Positions 33,001 through 40,861 of a stretch of DNA of 42,464 bases are shown piece after piece (position 1 is the stretch's first letter; the number at the start of each line of letters is the position of its first letter). The stretch covers positions 1-42,464 of the forward strand of contig JAFCZJ010000023.1 of assembly GCA_019314375.1 (NCBI GenBank), in the 5' to 3' direction. Both the position numbers and the translations under genes were made by a program. The stretch is from Deltaproteobacteria bacterium. GTDB lineage: Bacteria > Myxococcota > B64-G9. The notes beneath the pieces were generated by a model. That model searched no databases and was not told the DNA's origin. It saw nothing but the letters and a program-made list of their open reading frames with translations.

Positions 33001-33141
33001 CTCATCCTCCATCAAGGGTTGGGTTGACATGCCGGAATAGAGCAAAGATCGTACCACGCCCCGAGAGACCAATTTATGAAGCAATAACAAGACCCTGCCC
33101 TTTTGCCACCAGCGCGATGCCAATGGAAAGTCCCTCACAGA

Positions 33142-33155
33142 CTCAGAAATCTGAG
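33142..33155. promoter_or_regulatory. Palindrome between serpin and rlmN-like genes
   Basis: CTCAGA (33142-33147), AA, TCTGAG (33150-33155) is a perfect 14-base palindrome in the 249-base divergent gap. No convincing -35/-10 pair was identified by eye in the gap. It may be a regulator site for either gene. Confidence 0.4.
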
Positions 33156-33249
33156 CAGGGGGACGTTGTTGCGTTATTCTCAGTATTCCCTTCTCCAGGA
33201 GGTTGGCTCGAGGGGTTTGGATTGTTTGAATTGAGGCTTCTGCTGTCGC

Positions 33250-34296
33250 ATGATGCCTGACATGGAATCGGGACCCACAAAGGCCGACTTGCTTTCCTTG
33301 TCTCCTGAGGAATTGGCCGACTTGCTGGAAGGCAGTGGTCGGGCCAAGCAGGTCTGGGTTTTGCTGCGGCAGGGCAAGGACCCCATCGGTTCTGAGGGTC
33401 TGGGGAAAAAGGCTCGCGCTCTGTTTGTTGAGCGTTGCAGGTTGGAGATCCCCAAGGTCCGGCGACGGCAACAAGGGGCTTGCGGCACGAGCAAATTCTT
33501 GCTGGAACTTTCCGACGGACTTCTCATCGAGAGCGTGTTTATCCCCGGCCCAGCACGCAACACGCTGTGTGTGTCTACTCAGGTGGGTTGTGCTCGGGCT
33601 TGTGCCTTCTGTGCCACCGGGACCATGGGCCTGCTGCGTCAATTGAGCGCCGGAGAAATCGTGGCCCAGGTGCATTGGGTCGAAAGAGAGCTGGCCGACC
33701 AGGGCCGGGGTCCCGTCAGCAATCTGGTCTTCATGGGCATGGGCGAGCCCTTGGATAATTTTGAAGCCGTGGAAAAGTCCATCACCATTTTGAGTCATCC
33801 TTTGACCTATGGCATGGCGTCACGGCGGATGACTTTGTCCACGATCGGACCTTCCCCCGAAGCCATCGCTCGCTGCGCTGGATTGCCCATCAATCTGGCC
33901 TGGTCCCTGCACGCGGCCGACGACACCCTGCGCGCCCAGTTGATACCAAAACTTCGATACACCAACATCGAGATCAGAGACGCCTTCGCAAAAGTTCTCG
34001 CTGGTCGGCGCTCGAGTTTGTTTGTGGAGATGGCCCTGATGGACGGCGTTAACGATGGCCTGGAGCATGCGGATCAGCTCATGGCCCTATTTTCCGACAT
34101 GAGAGATCGGGTGCGCACCAACCTGCTGCCGATGAATCCCGGGCCGGGGGACTTTCAACCCAGCCCCCCTGAGCGAGTCGAAGCCTTCAGAAAGCATCTG
34201 CAGGACCATGGTTATTTCTGCGAGACCCGCAAGGCCAGGGGCCGGGACATCCAGGCCGCTTGCGGGCAGCTGGCCATTCGGCCCGAAAGCCCATGA
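33250..34296 (+). CDS. rlmN: RlmN-like 23S rRNA (adenine-2503-C2) methyltransferase
   Basis: This 348-residue radical-SAM enzyme should methylate C2 of A2503 in 23S rRNA and possibly A37 of tRNAs. The cluster motif is QVGCARACAFC with Cys114, Cys118 and Cys121. LVFMGMGEPLDNF, MTLSTIGPSPEAI, LAWSLHAADD and LLPMNPGPGDF follow the family order. The second catalytic Cys is Cys338 in AACGQLA near the C-terminus (RKARGRDIQAACG). The closely related Cfr enzyme cannot be fully excluded by eye, but its placement among housekeeping genes favours RlmN. The first ATG (33250) lacks a strong ribosome site; 33253 or 33262 are alternatives. Confidence 0.92.
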   Translation: MMPDMESGPTKADLLSLSPEELADLLEGSGRAKQVWVLLRQGKDPIGSEGLGKKARALFVERCRLEIPKVRRRQQGACGTSKFLLELSDGLLIESVFIPGPARNTLCVSTQVGCARACAFCATGTMGLLRQLSAGEIVAQVHWVERELADQGRGPVSNLVFMGMGEPLDNFEAVEKSITILSHPLTYGMASRRMTLSTIGPSPEAIARCAGLPINLAWSLHAADDTLRAQLIPKLRYTNIEIRDAFAKVLAGRRSSLFVEMALMDGVNDGLEHADQLMALFSDMRDRVRTNLLPMNPGPGDFQPSPPERVEAFRKHLQDHGYFCETRKARGRDIQAACGQLAIRPESP

Positions 34297-34326
34297 GCGA
34301 AAAGTAATTGGGGCGAGTTCTGAAGG

Positions 34327-35424
34327 TCAGGCTTCGGCTTCCTGCTTCGATTGGGCGGCCCACTTGCAGCCGAATTGCTCGACGAGCAAGTTGTCCAACT
34401 TGTCCGCCTGGGCGGCGATGGAAAACAATTCATGCCCGATGCGATCGCGCTGTTCCGGGTTCACCAGATCGGCCAGGTGCGCCCGATAGGACAAGTAGAT
34501 GACATCGCCCGTCATGGTGAAGCGGTAAGGCGAGACGGCATCGTTTAGCAGGTACTTGTACAACTCCACAAGGTTCTTGCGTGGCAGTTTCGCCAAGGGT
34601 GATGTCGCGAAGAGGAAGTCGTTGCGGTAGACAAAGATGCGGATCTGGGCACTGCCGGCATAGAACTCCCAGAACATGGGCATGCCTTTGCGGGACATGA
34701 CAGGATCCATGTCGTGTTTTTTGAACTGGTCTTCGACGAATTGCTCGGTGGAGTTCAAGGGCCTCTCTTGAAAGTAGGCCTCGACGGCGATTTTGGCGCC
34801 GCAGTTGTCGCAGTATTCGGCGGCATCCGCGAGCAGGCCCGAACAGTCCGGGCAGCGCACATTGTAACCGTCGGATACCTCGTCTTCTTTAAACATGTCC
34901 AACTCTTCAAGGAGGTACTCGACCGGCAGGGCAAAGCCGATATTTTGTGCATCCCGGTAAACTTGGGTGTTCATGCCGACGATCTCACCGGCTTGGTTGA
35001 CCAAGGGACCGCCGGAGTTGCCTGGGTTCAGGGGCGCGTCGGTTTGGATGTACTTCATCTCCTGGTCTACGTGCTCGGGGGATGAAACTGTGCCCTCGGT
35101 GATGGTGAAGGGGAGATCGTAGGGATAGCCCAATGCAAAGACCCGTTCTTGTTGGGTCACCTTGGCTTGGCTGAATTGTATCGAGGGCAGGTCCAGGGCA
35201 TGGGGCAGGACCACCAGCGCGATGTCTCTCTTCGGGTTGGTGACCAAGACCTGGCCCGAAAGTTTTTCTCCATTGGGTAAATGGACGGCGACCTTGCGCT
35301 CACCGCGCACCACGTGCCAGTTCGTGATGACGATTCCCTGGTTTTTCAAGTAAGTGCCCGAACCATTGCCCAGGCCGGTGACGATTTTAACAACTGCGTT
35401 TTTGATGCCTTCGATGGTTTCCAT
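34327..35424 (-). CDS. Cytoplasmic trypsin-like protease with zinc ribbon and chaperone-like domain
   Basis: This 365-residue protein has no signal peptide. Residues 1-180 form an HtrA/trypsin-like domain with His37 (TNWHVV), Asp67 (KRDIALV) and Ser137 (NPGNSGGPL), so the triad is intact. No PDZ domain follows. Instead a zinc ribbon (Cys191, Cys194, Cys205, Cys208: CPDC and CDNC) leads to residues 225-350, which look like a YbjN or type-III-chaperone-like (TY-Chap) fold (IRIFVYRNDFLFATSPLAKLP, RFTMTGDVIYLSYRAHLADL). Cytosolic trypsin-like domains linked to such modules have been described in bacterial conflict systems; the link is inference here. It starts 21 bases after the stop of the next upstream gene. 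Confidence 0.88.
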   Translation of the reverse strand: METIEGIKNAVVKIVTGLGNGSGTYLKNQGIVITNWHVVRGERKVAVHLPNGEKLSGQVLVTNPKRDIALVVLPHALDLPSIQFSQAKVTQQERVFALGYPYDLPFTITEGTVSSPEHVDQEMKYIQTDAPLNPGNSGGPLVNQAGEIVGMNTQVYRDAQNIGFALPVEYLLEELDMFKEDEVSDGYNVRCPDCSGLLADAAEYCDNCGAKIAVEAYFQERPLNSTEQFVEDQFKKHDMDPVMSRKGMPMFWEFYAGSAQIRIFVYRNDFLFATSPLAKLPRKNLVELYKYLLNDAVSPYRFTMTGDVIYLSYRAHLADLVNPEQRDRIGHELFSIAAQADKLDNLLVEQFGCKWAAQSKQEAEA

Positions 35425-35445
35425 GGTCAGTCTCCTTGTCGTCCA

Positions 35446-36555
35446 TCAAGAGGCAAATGCCGGATCCATGATTTTTTGGAAGCTGGTCCAGCACAGCTCG
35501 GATGCTTCTTTCCATGTTTTGTTGCTGCAAGCTTCCATGGTTCTCTGGAGCTCTTCTTCGAGCTTGGTTGGGACAAAGAACTTGTAGAAGAGATCGTAGG
35601 CCCCATAGATATAGTTCACGGTCAGGCCCAGATGGTTGCTGCGTGCCTTGTCCTGGCCCGCCCAGTCGTAGCGACCCGCCAGGGCTTTCTGGCATCCCTC
35701 GATTTCGGAAGACATCTTTGCGTGAATGAAGAAAGTGGTTCGGTAAAAGTCCTTGAAGAATTTTTCTTTCTCGATGGATTTGAATTCTTTGAAGTCCTGG
35801 CGCAGGTTGGCCAGTACCTCTTCTGTTGGGCTACGCGACCAAAGCCAGGAGATGCTTTTTTCAAGCTTGCTGCGCAGGTAGCCTTGTGGGGCGAGGGAAT
35901 AGTCGATCTTCATTAGGGCGTAGCCCAGGATGTCAACACACAAGCCGTTCCAGCGCTTCGCGACGAAGTATTCGTCGTAACCCATGGCCTCGTCCAGGAT
36001 TTGGTGGAACTGGTTCCAGGCCTTCTCGAGCACGTCCTCGGGTAAGTAGGTGACTTGTTTTTCCCGCAAGGCCTCGGCGCCAAACTCCTCGATGAACTCG
36101 TCATCGTAGCTGTCCCCGTTGATGCATATTTCTCTGATGATCCCGTAGATCTTGAATGGCTCGGCCAAAGCCATGGGGCATGAATAGTGAAAGTAGAGCC
36201 CGTCGTCGGAAAGTTTTATTTGAGACAAGGTCAGCACGTTGGTGTTGATATCCAGGCTGCGGCGGAGAATAGGTGCAAGGCGATCGGCGGGCAGCTTGAT
36301 GAAAGGCACCTTGATTTCGAACAGGTCGTCTTTGATGCTCATGTCCACAACCAGGGAACCATGGGGCAACTGCCATCGCTTGGGCTCGATTTCGCAGCCC
36401 TCGGCCATTTCACGGTTGACGTAGTTCATGAAGGTCCTGAAGGACGTCTCGTATTGCCCGTCTTCGAATTGTTTGGTCGAAGTCCGGTACAGGTCTCGGT
36501 CCAACTTGCTCTCATAGCGATTGACCGGGTCGATAAACGCTGGACATAAATCCAT
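35446..36555 (-). CDS. YbjN/TY-Chap-like protein paired with the protease
   Basis: This 369-residue cytoplasmic protein has an N-terminal domain (residues about 10-150) whose strand pattern resembles the C-terminal domain of the protease encoded next to it (HGSLVVDMSIKDDLFEIKVPFIKLPADRLAPILRR, LKLSDDGLYFHYSCP). The rest is helix-rich (KAWNQFHQILDEAMGYDEYFVAKRW, FKEFKSIEKEKFFKDFYRTTFF) with no recognised family. CAGGAGGG lies just before the ATG at 36555; the longer open frame to 36657 runs into the left copy of the 19-bp direct repeat and is not supported. The likely operon with the protease suggests a substrate adaptor or chaperone role. Confidence 0.8.
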   Translation of the reverse strand: MDLCPAFIDPVNRYESKLDRDLYRTSTKQFEDGQYETSFRTFMNYVNREMAEGCEIEPKRWQLPHGSLVVDMSIKDDLFEIKVPFIKLPADRLAPILRRSLDINTNVLTLSQIKLSDDGLYFHYSCPMALAEPFKIYGIIREICINGDSYDDEFIEEFGAEALREKQVTYLPEDVLEKAWNQFHQILDEAMGYDEYFVAKRWNGLCVDILGYALMKIDYSLAPQGYLRSKLEKSISWLWSRSPTEEVLANLRQDFKEFKSIEKEKFFKDFYRTTFFIHAKMSSEIEGCQKALAGRYDWAGQDKARSNHLGLTVNYIYGAYDLFYKFFVPTKLEEELQRTMEACSNKTWKEASELCWTSFQKIMDPAFAS

Positions 36556-36636
36556 GAGGCCCTCCTGAATCTGTGTGCTGTTGATAAGAAACAGCAAAGC
36601 ACAGGCTTCTTGATGGGCCAAGGATTTTGTTGAGAC

Positions 36637-36655
36637 AGAAGCAGATTGACATACC
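36637..36655. repeat. 19-bp direct repeat, left copy
   Basis: AGAAGCAGATTGACATACC here matches exactly 37403-37421. The two copies bracket the nucleotidyltransferase cassette. They may mark the ends of a segment inserted by recombination. Confidence 0.8.
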
Positions 36656-36663
36656 AACGCGCT

Positions 36664-37173
36664 TCACTTCTTGAGAGAGAGTTCCTTCTTTTCCTGCTGG
36701 AGCGCGATCAATACTGGCAACATAAGACGGTCTTTGGCGCGGCCTGCTTGGGTCTTTATCTCGATGAGAGTATCGAGATCGATGACGCGCAGCCGCAGAT
36801 CGCCGTCTGACATTACTACGGTATGGGGCAGAAGGTCTTCAAAGTCTCTGCCGTCGTGCAATTGACACAGAGGATCGAACGGCCCGAGCGCCGTGGCCAG
36901 GTTGAGTTGTCCCGCTCCCATGAGTTGCTCGGTGGTCGGGCGAAGCCTGCGACCGGCGGGATCACGGATCACGGCGTCGAGCTGTTCCAGCAGGGCCATG
37001 AGCCGGGCGACGTTTTCGGGTGTCCGTTGGTGGACGATATCGAGGTCCTGGGTGGTCACGGGTGCGCCATGCAGGACCGCCGCGGCACCCCCAACGACAA
37101 TGAGCTCGATTCTTGCAGCGGCCAGCGCCTCCAGCAAGGCTTCAAGATCGGCGTGGCGAGGATACTCCTCCAT
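36664..37173 (-). CDS. Nucleotidyltransferase-like protein (DUF6036/AbiEii-like), possible toxin
   Basis: This 169-residue protein has the minimal nucleotidyltransferase signature: IELIVVGGAAAVLHGAPVTTQDLDIVH (residues about 22-48, GG then D-x-D) and later RVIDLDTLIEIKTQAGRAKDRLMLPVL, typical of DUF6036/AbiEii-type proteins. In known cases such enzymes add nucleotides to tRNA or other targets and act as toxins, paired with a small antitoxin-like protein. Here a 66-residue partner overlaps its start by 32 bases. The cassette lies between perfect 19-bp direct repeats, so recent transfer is likely. The target is unknown. Confidence 0.87.
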   Translation of the reverse strand: MEEYPRHADLEALLEALAAARIELIVVGGAAAVLHGAPVTTQDLDIVHQRTPENVARLMALLEQLDAVIRDPAGRRLRPTTEQLMGAGQLNLATALGPFDPLCQLHDGRDFEDLLPHTVVMSDGDLRLRVIDLDTLIEIKTQAGRAKDRLMLPVLIALQQEKKELSLKK

Positions 37174-37342
37174 CGAATCTCCCGAGAGCGCGGCTGGCGC
37201 GCGTGCAAGCTCGTAGACGCTCGCGAATGGAAAGACGCAGCCACCAGCGCAACAGGGAACGATCCACGTCCTTTACCGCTGCCGTAATGTCTGGATCGGC
37301 TGGTGGGCCCTGGCGCCGGTCTGTGGTGTCTCCTGCCTTCAT
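37142..37342 (-). CDS. Small partner protein of the nucleotidyltransferase
   Basis: This 66-residue protein overlaps the nucleotidyltransferase start by 32 bases in another frame. Its core, DVDRSLLRWWLRLSIRERLRAC, resembles from memory the short helix pattern (DRTLIRWMLSLTPxERL) commonly encoded directly before such nucleotidyltransferases. That resemblance and the overlap support it as a real gene despite its size. No clear ribosome site precedes ATG 37342. It may be a DNA-binding or antitoxin-like partner. Confidence 0.65.
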   Translation of the reverse strand: MKAGDTTDRRQGPPADPDITAAVKDVDRSLLRWWLRLSIRERLRACTRASRALGRFDGGVSSPRRS

Positions 37343-37402
37343 TACTCAAAGTGTATCAGTACTCGACACGATTGGCCAGACCGTTTGGATGACGGGCCTG
37401 CA

Positions 37403-37421
37403 AGAAGCAGATTGACATACC
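37403..37421. repeat. 19-bp direct repeat, right copy
   Basis: This is the exact second copy of AGAAGCAGATTGACATACC (left copy at 36637-36655). It lies 24 bases before the ATG of the RND exporter and contains TTGACA, so insertion may have altered the exporter promoter. Confidence 0.8.
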
Positions 37422-37445
37422 CGCGCGAAGGCCGGACCATGTGCC

Positions 37446-39905
37446 ATGTCTTCGATGGACCCAGGCCTTGCCAAGAAAGGGAATCAGAGCCATTGGCTCG
37501 AGCGGGTTTTGGCTTACCTGGCCCAGGCGGCTTTCGGCCGACCCTGGCTGACATTGGGTCTTTGTTTGCTTTTGACTATTCTGATGGGCTTCCCCGTGAG
37601 GTCTTTGGACTTGGATGCCGACATGACGGCTCTTTTGCCCAAGGACGCCGAGAGCGTAAAGAATTTAGACGGCGTGGCGGAGCGTTTCGGTGGCCTGGGT
37701 CATCTGGTCATCGTGGGCATGAACGCCGAGCCAGAGGCCCTCAGGCGGTTCGTCGATGATCTGGTCCCCCGACTGCAAAGCTTAGAAGACGTGCGATACG
37801 TGGACCACAAGAGCCCGGTGGATTTCTTCAGGGATCGGGCATTGTATTTCGCGGATTCTAAAGACTTGATCGAACTGGAGCAGCGCATCCGGGATCGCAT
37901 CCGATGGGAAAAAAAGGATCGGAATCCTTTGTTTGTCTCTTTGGAGGAAACAAAGCCACCCAGCCTGGATTTTTCCGACCTGCGCGCCAGGATGGATGCA
38001 CGGGCGGACATCGATCTTTTGTCGGTGGCTGAAGGGGAGGGCTATTTTCTTTACCCCAAGACTCGCCGGGTGCTCTTGATGGTCAAACCTTCATTCTTGG
38101 CCGCGGACATGGACCGTTCTCTGAAATTGATCGAGCAGGTCGAGGAGATCATCGGCGACATGGACCTGTCGGCCTACGGGCCCGACATGCAGGTGGGCCT
38201 GACCGGCCGATACAAGAAGCGGCCTGAATTGCAGGCTCACATGACGGCCAATCTGCAAAGGAGTTCCTATCTGGCCCTGGGGTTGATGTTGCTGGTGTTG
38301 GTTTTTCATTTCAGGCGCTTTGCCGCAGTGTTCTTGGTCATCTTTCCCCTGGCCTTGTCTCTGGTCTGGACCCTGGGGCTGGCGTCTCTTTGCTTCGGGC
38401 AGTTGAACATTTTGACCGGTTTGGTTGCCGCAATTCTTCTTGGACTGGGCATCGATCACGGCATTCATTTGCTGGGGCGTTATGAGTCCGAGCGGGGTCG
38501 AGTCGAGGCGGGCGAGGCGCTGGGCTTGACCTTCATGCACACCGGCCGAGCCGTCGTGGTGGCGGGTCTGACGACCCTGGCTGCCTTTGTGGCCATCAGC
38601 TTGTCGGATTTCCGAGCCTTTCATGAGTTTGGTCTGGTGGCCGCTTTTGGCATCAGTCTGGCTGTTTTTGCTTTCACCTTCGTGTTGCCCGCCATGCTGG
38701 GATTGGCCGAGGGTTTTGGATGGCGCCCTCGCAAACTGTCACTGGCCCAGTCAGGGTCGCCTCTCTTGTCGGCGGGCCCCGCTCGTCTCATTTTGTTTGC
38801 TCTGGTTTCGATCGTGTTGGCCGCTCCGTTTTTTTTCGTCACGGGGCTGCGGTTCGACTACGACTTCGGCAGCATGGAGGCGCCCAGTCTGCCGTCATAC
38901 CGTCTGGACCGGGAAGTCAACGGACTGCTGGGGTTCTCCGAGGCGCCCCTGGTCGTGCTGGCCGATAACACTGAACAGGAAGAACGCGTGACTCAATCCC
39001 TGCGTGAGCGAAAGCGAGCTGCGGGAGCTGACTCGACCATCAAGTTGGTGCTTTCCGCATCTCGCCTGGTGCCCGCAGCGCAGGGCGAGAAGGCCGAGCT
39101 CTTAACTGATTTGCAGAGGACCCTGAAGAAAGTACGCAAGGATGGGCTTTCGCGGGAGATGCTGAGTGACTTGTCTCGTTTGGAGCAAATGGCTTCGGCC
39201 AGACCCTTTGGGCGCCAAGACCTGCCGCCTGAGGTGCTTCGGCAGTTTGGCCTGGGGGCAGAGGACCCGTCCAAGGGGGCCGTGCTCATCTATCCGGCCA
39301 TCAGCACCAGGGACGGCAGGGCTGTGCGTCGTTTCGCCCGTGAGGTTTCCGACTTGCGATTGACCGACGGGGGGCAAGTGGCGGTGGCCGGCGAGGCCAT
39401 GATTTTGGCCGAGTTGCTGGAACTTCTGATCGAGGAGGCCCCTCCGCTGGTTCTCTTGACCCTGGCTTTGGTCTTTCTGACGCTGTGGTTGCTTCTGGGC
39501 AGGCTGCGAGATGCTCTCTTGAGTCTGCTCCCCGCGGCCATTACCTTGGTCGCGGTTTGCGGTTTGCTTCCCTTGGCTCATGTCAAGGTGACTTATCTCA
39601 GCATTATTTTCTTCCTGGTGCTCCTCGGGATCTCCGTCGATGGTGGCGTGCATCTGGTGACTCGCCTGCGCGATAACCCGAATGACCCGGCCGCCTTCCT
39701 GGACTCGGGCCGGGCCGTTTCGGGCGCCATTCTGACTTCGGCGCTGGCCTTCGGTACTCTTTTTTTCGCTGATCACCAGGGTTTGTTCTCGGTGGCCCAG
39801 CTCATGATCATGGGCCTGATGGTGAACGTGCTCGCCTGCCTTGTGATCCTGCCCGGGATATTGAGGCGCGGAATAGTGGGGACGGGGACAGTCTCAGTCA
39901 CTTAG
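37446..39905 (+). CDS. RND/MMPL-family membrane exporter
   Basis: This 819-residue protein has the RND layout of two halves, each with one helix, a large periplasmic loop and five more helices. The first loop starts with DADMTALLPKDAESV, a mark of the MMPL/HpnN-like branch. The helix-4 block reads LLGLGIDHGIHLLGRYESERG, and the second half has LVLLGISVDGGVHLVTRL. Such proteins move lipids, hopanoids or hydrophobic compounds out of the inner membrane using the proton gradient. The substrate is unknown. ATG 37446 and ATG 37455 are both possible. It lies directly right of the second 19-bp repeat. Confidence 0.93.
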   Translation: MSSMDPGLAKKGNQSHWLERVLAYLAQAAFGRPWLTLGLCLLLTILMGFPVRSLDLDADMTALLPKDAESVKNLDGVAERFGGLGHLVIVGMNAEPEALRRFVDDLVPRLQSLEDVRYVDHKSPVDFFRDRALYFADSKDLIELEQRIRDRIRWEKKDRNPLFVSLEETKPPSLDFSDLRARMDARADIDLLSVAEGEGYFLYPKTRRVLLMVKPSFLAADMDRSLKLIEQVEEIIGDMDLSAYGPDMQVGLTGRYKKRPELQAHMTANLQRSSYLALGLMLLVLVFHFRRFAAVFLVIFPLALSLVWTLGLASLCFGQLNILTGLVAAILLGLGIDHGIHLLGRYESERGRVEAGEALGLTFMHTGRAVVVAGLTTLAAFVAISLSDFRAFHEFGLVAAFGISLAVFAFTFVLPAMLGLAEGFGWRPRKLSLAQSGSPLLSAGPARLILFALVSIVLAAPFFFVTGLRFDYDFGSMEAPSLPSYRLDREVNGLLGFSEAPLVVLADNTEQEERVTQSLRERKRAAGADSTIKLVLSASRLVPAAQGEKAELLTDLQRTLKKVRKDGLSREMLSDLSRLEQMASARPFGRQDLPPEVLRQFGLGAEDPSKGAVLIYPAISTRDGRAVRRFAREVSDLRLTDGGQVAVAGEAMILAELLELLIEEAPPLVLLTLALVFLTLWLLLGRLRDALLSLLPAAITLVAVCGLLPLAHVKVTYLSIIFFLVLLGISVDGGVHLVTRLRDNPNDPAAFLDSGRAVSGAILTSALAFGTLFFADHQGLFSVAQLMIMGLMVNVLACLVILPGILRRGIVGTGTVSVT

Positions 39906-39908
39906 TTT

Positions 39909-40844
39909 CTATTGGTCGGCCAGGCGGGCGAAGAGGTGCCAAGCGGCCCGGGCTTTGAGTATGCAGTTCAGGTTGGCCTCGGCGGGCAAGTCCGAATGGG
40001 CGCAGCCCGAGCATCCCTCGTAGCCGTCGACGTTTTCACCGGTGGTTAAAGAGGCGAGTTCGTTGTCCGGGTTGGCCTCGATCCACTCCACCGCCCAATT
40101 GCCGCCGTCGTAACTCAGATTGTCCCGCATGTTCTGGTCCCAGTAATAGTTGCCGTCGGGATCGTGGGCCTCGATGTCCGCGAAGTCGAAGAGCCAGCGT
40201 TTGTGCGTACTGCAGTGTGCCCGGATGAGTTCATTGTTGTAGTGGACGAGGTTTTCGGTGAGGTCTTCGCCTTGGCCCTCCGAGTGACCCGTCATGAATA
40301 CAAATTTTACGCTCGGGTATTCGGCGATGAGAATTTCCATGTGGTCTACGTAGCGCTGAGCGTCGTGATCGTTGATCGAGCACCAGGACCAGATCACCAC
40401 GTTGACGTGGCTGTTGTCCGGGTTGTCAAGCAAGGCTCGGGTGGCGGTCACCCAGGGCGTGACGCCGTTTTCGTCGATGACGTCTCCCTGGCTTAGATCG
40501 CCGCAGCCCGGGATGCCCAGGTCGTCCAAGTCCAGGCCACCGGAGTCCGAGCCGTCGTCATCCCAGGCATAGCGATCGTCGAAGGCCGGGAAATTCTCCA
40601 AGGCGTTCATGCCTGTGATGAGCTGGCTGCCGTGCGAAGTGTGCTGATAGACAACATGGAGCGTGGTTTTGGCCTTTTCGAGAGCCTCTGACGAAAGTTC
40701 TGCGAAGTCCATGTTGCTGTGGTCGATAAGCTTATTGGGCTCGCTGGGATCGTCTTGCTCGTTTGAGTCGCTACAGCTATTGGACAGCAGGGCCAGGCAG
40801 CCGAAGAGGCCGAAGATTACAAGAGCAGTTTTTAGTCGGAACAT
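39909..40844 (-). CDS. Lipoprotein of unknown function (HTSHGSQ family)
   Basis: This 311-residue lipoprotein has a signal peptide ending LLSNSC. The mature domain has LHVVYQHTSHGSQLITGM, NVVIWSWCSINDHD and VKFVFMTGHSEGQGED, then KRWLFDFADIEAHDPDG. From the spacing of Ser/His-rich blocks it might be an SGNH-like hydrolase or a metal-binding enzyme, but I cannot assign a catalytic set. The C-terminal GCSGCAHSD holds a close Cys pair. GGAGG stands before ATG 40844. It lies 17 bases after the stop of the Cys-repeat lipoprotein, so the two genes are probably an operon. Confidence 0.82.
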   Translation of the reverse strand: MFRLKTALVIFGLFGCLALLSNSCSDSNEQDDPSEPNKLIDHSNMDFAELSSEALEKAKTTLHVVYQHTSHGSQLITGMNALENFPAFDDRYAWDDDGSDSGGLDLDDLGIPGCGDLSQGDVIDENGVTPWVTATRALLDNPDNSHVNVVIWSWCSINDHDAQRYVDHMEILIAEYPSVKFVFMTGHSEGQGEDLTENLVHYNNELIRAHCSTHKRWLFDFADIEAHDPDGNYYWDQNMRDNLSYDGGNWAVEWIEANPDNELASLTTGENVDGYEGCSGCAHSDLPAEANLNCILKARAAWHLFARLADQ

Positions 40845-40861
40845 TTGTTGCCTCCAATGGG

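Noticed and set aside
33001..33798. Upstream extension of the serpin frame to 33798
   Set aside because: It runs antisense into the RlmN-like gene, has no ribosome site, and would bury the signal peptide and lipobox that start at 33000.
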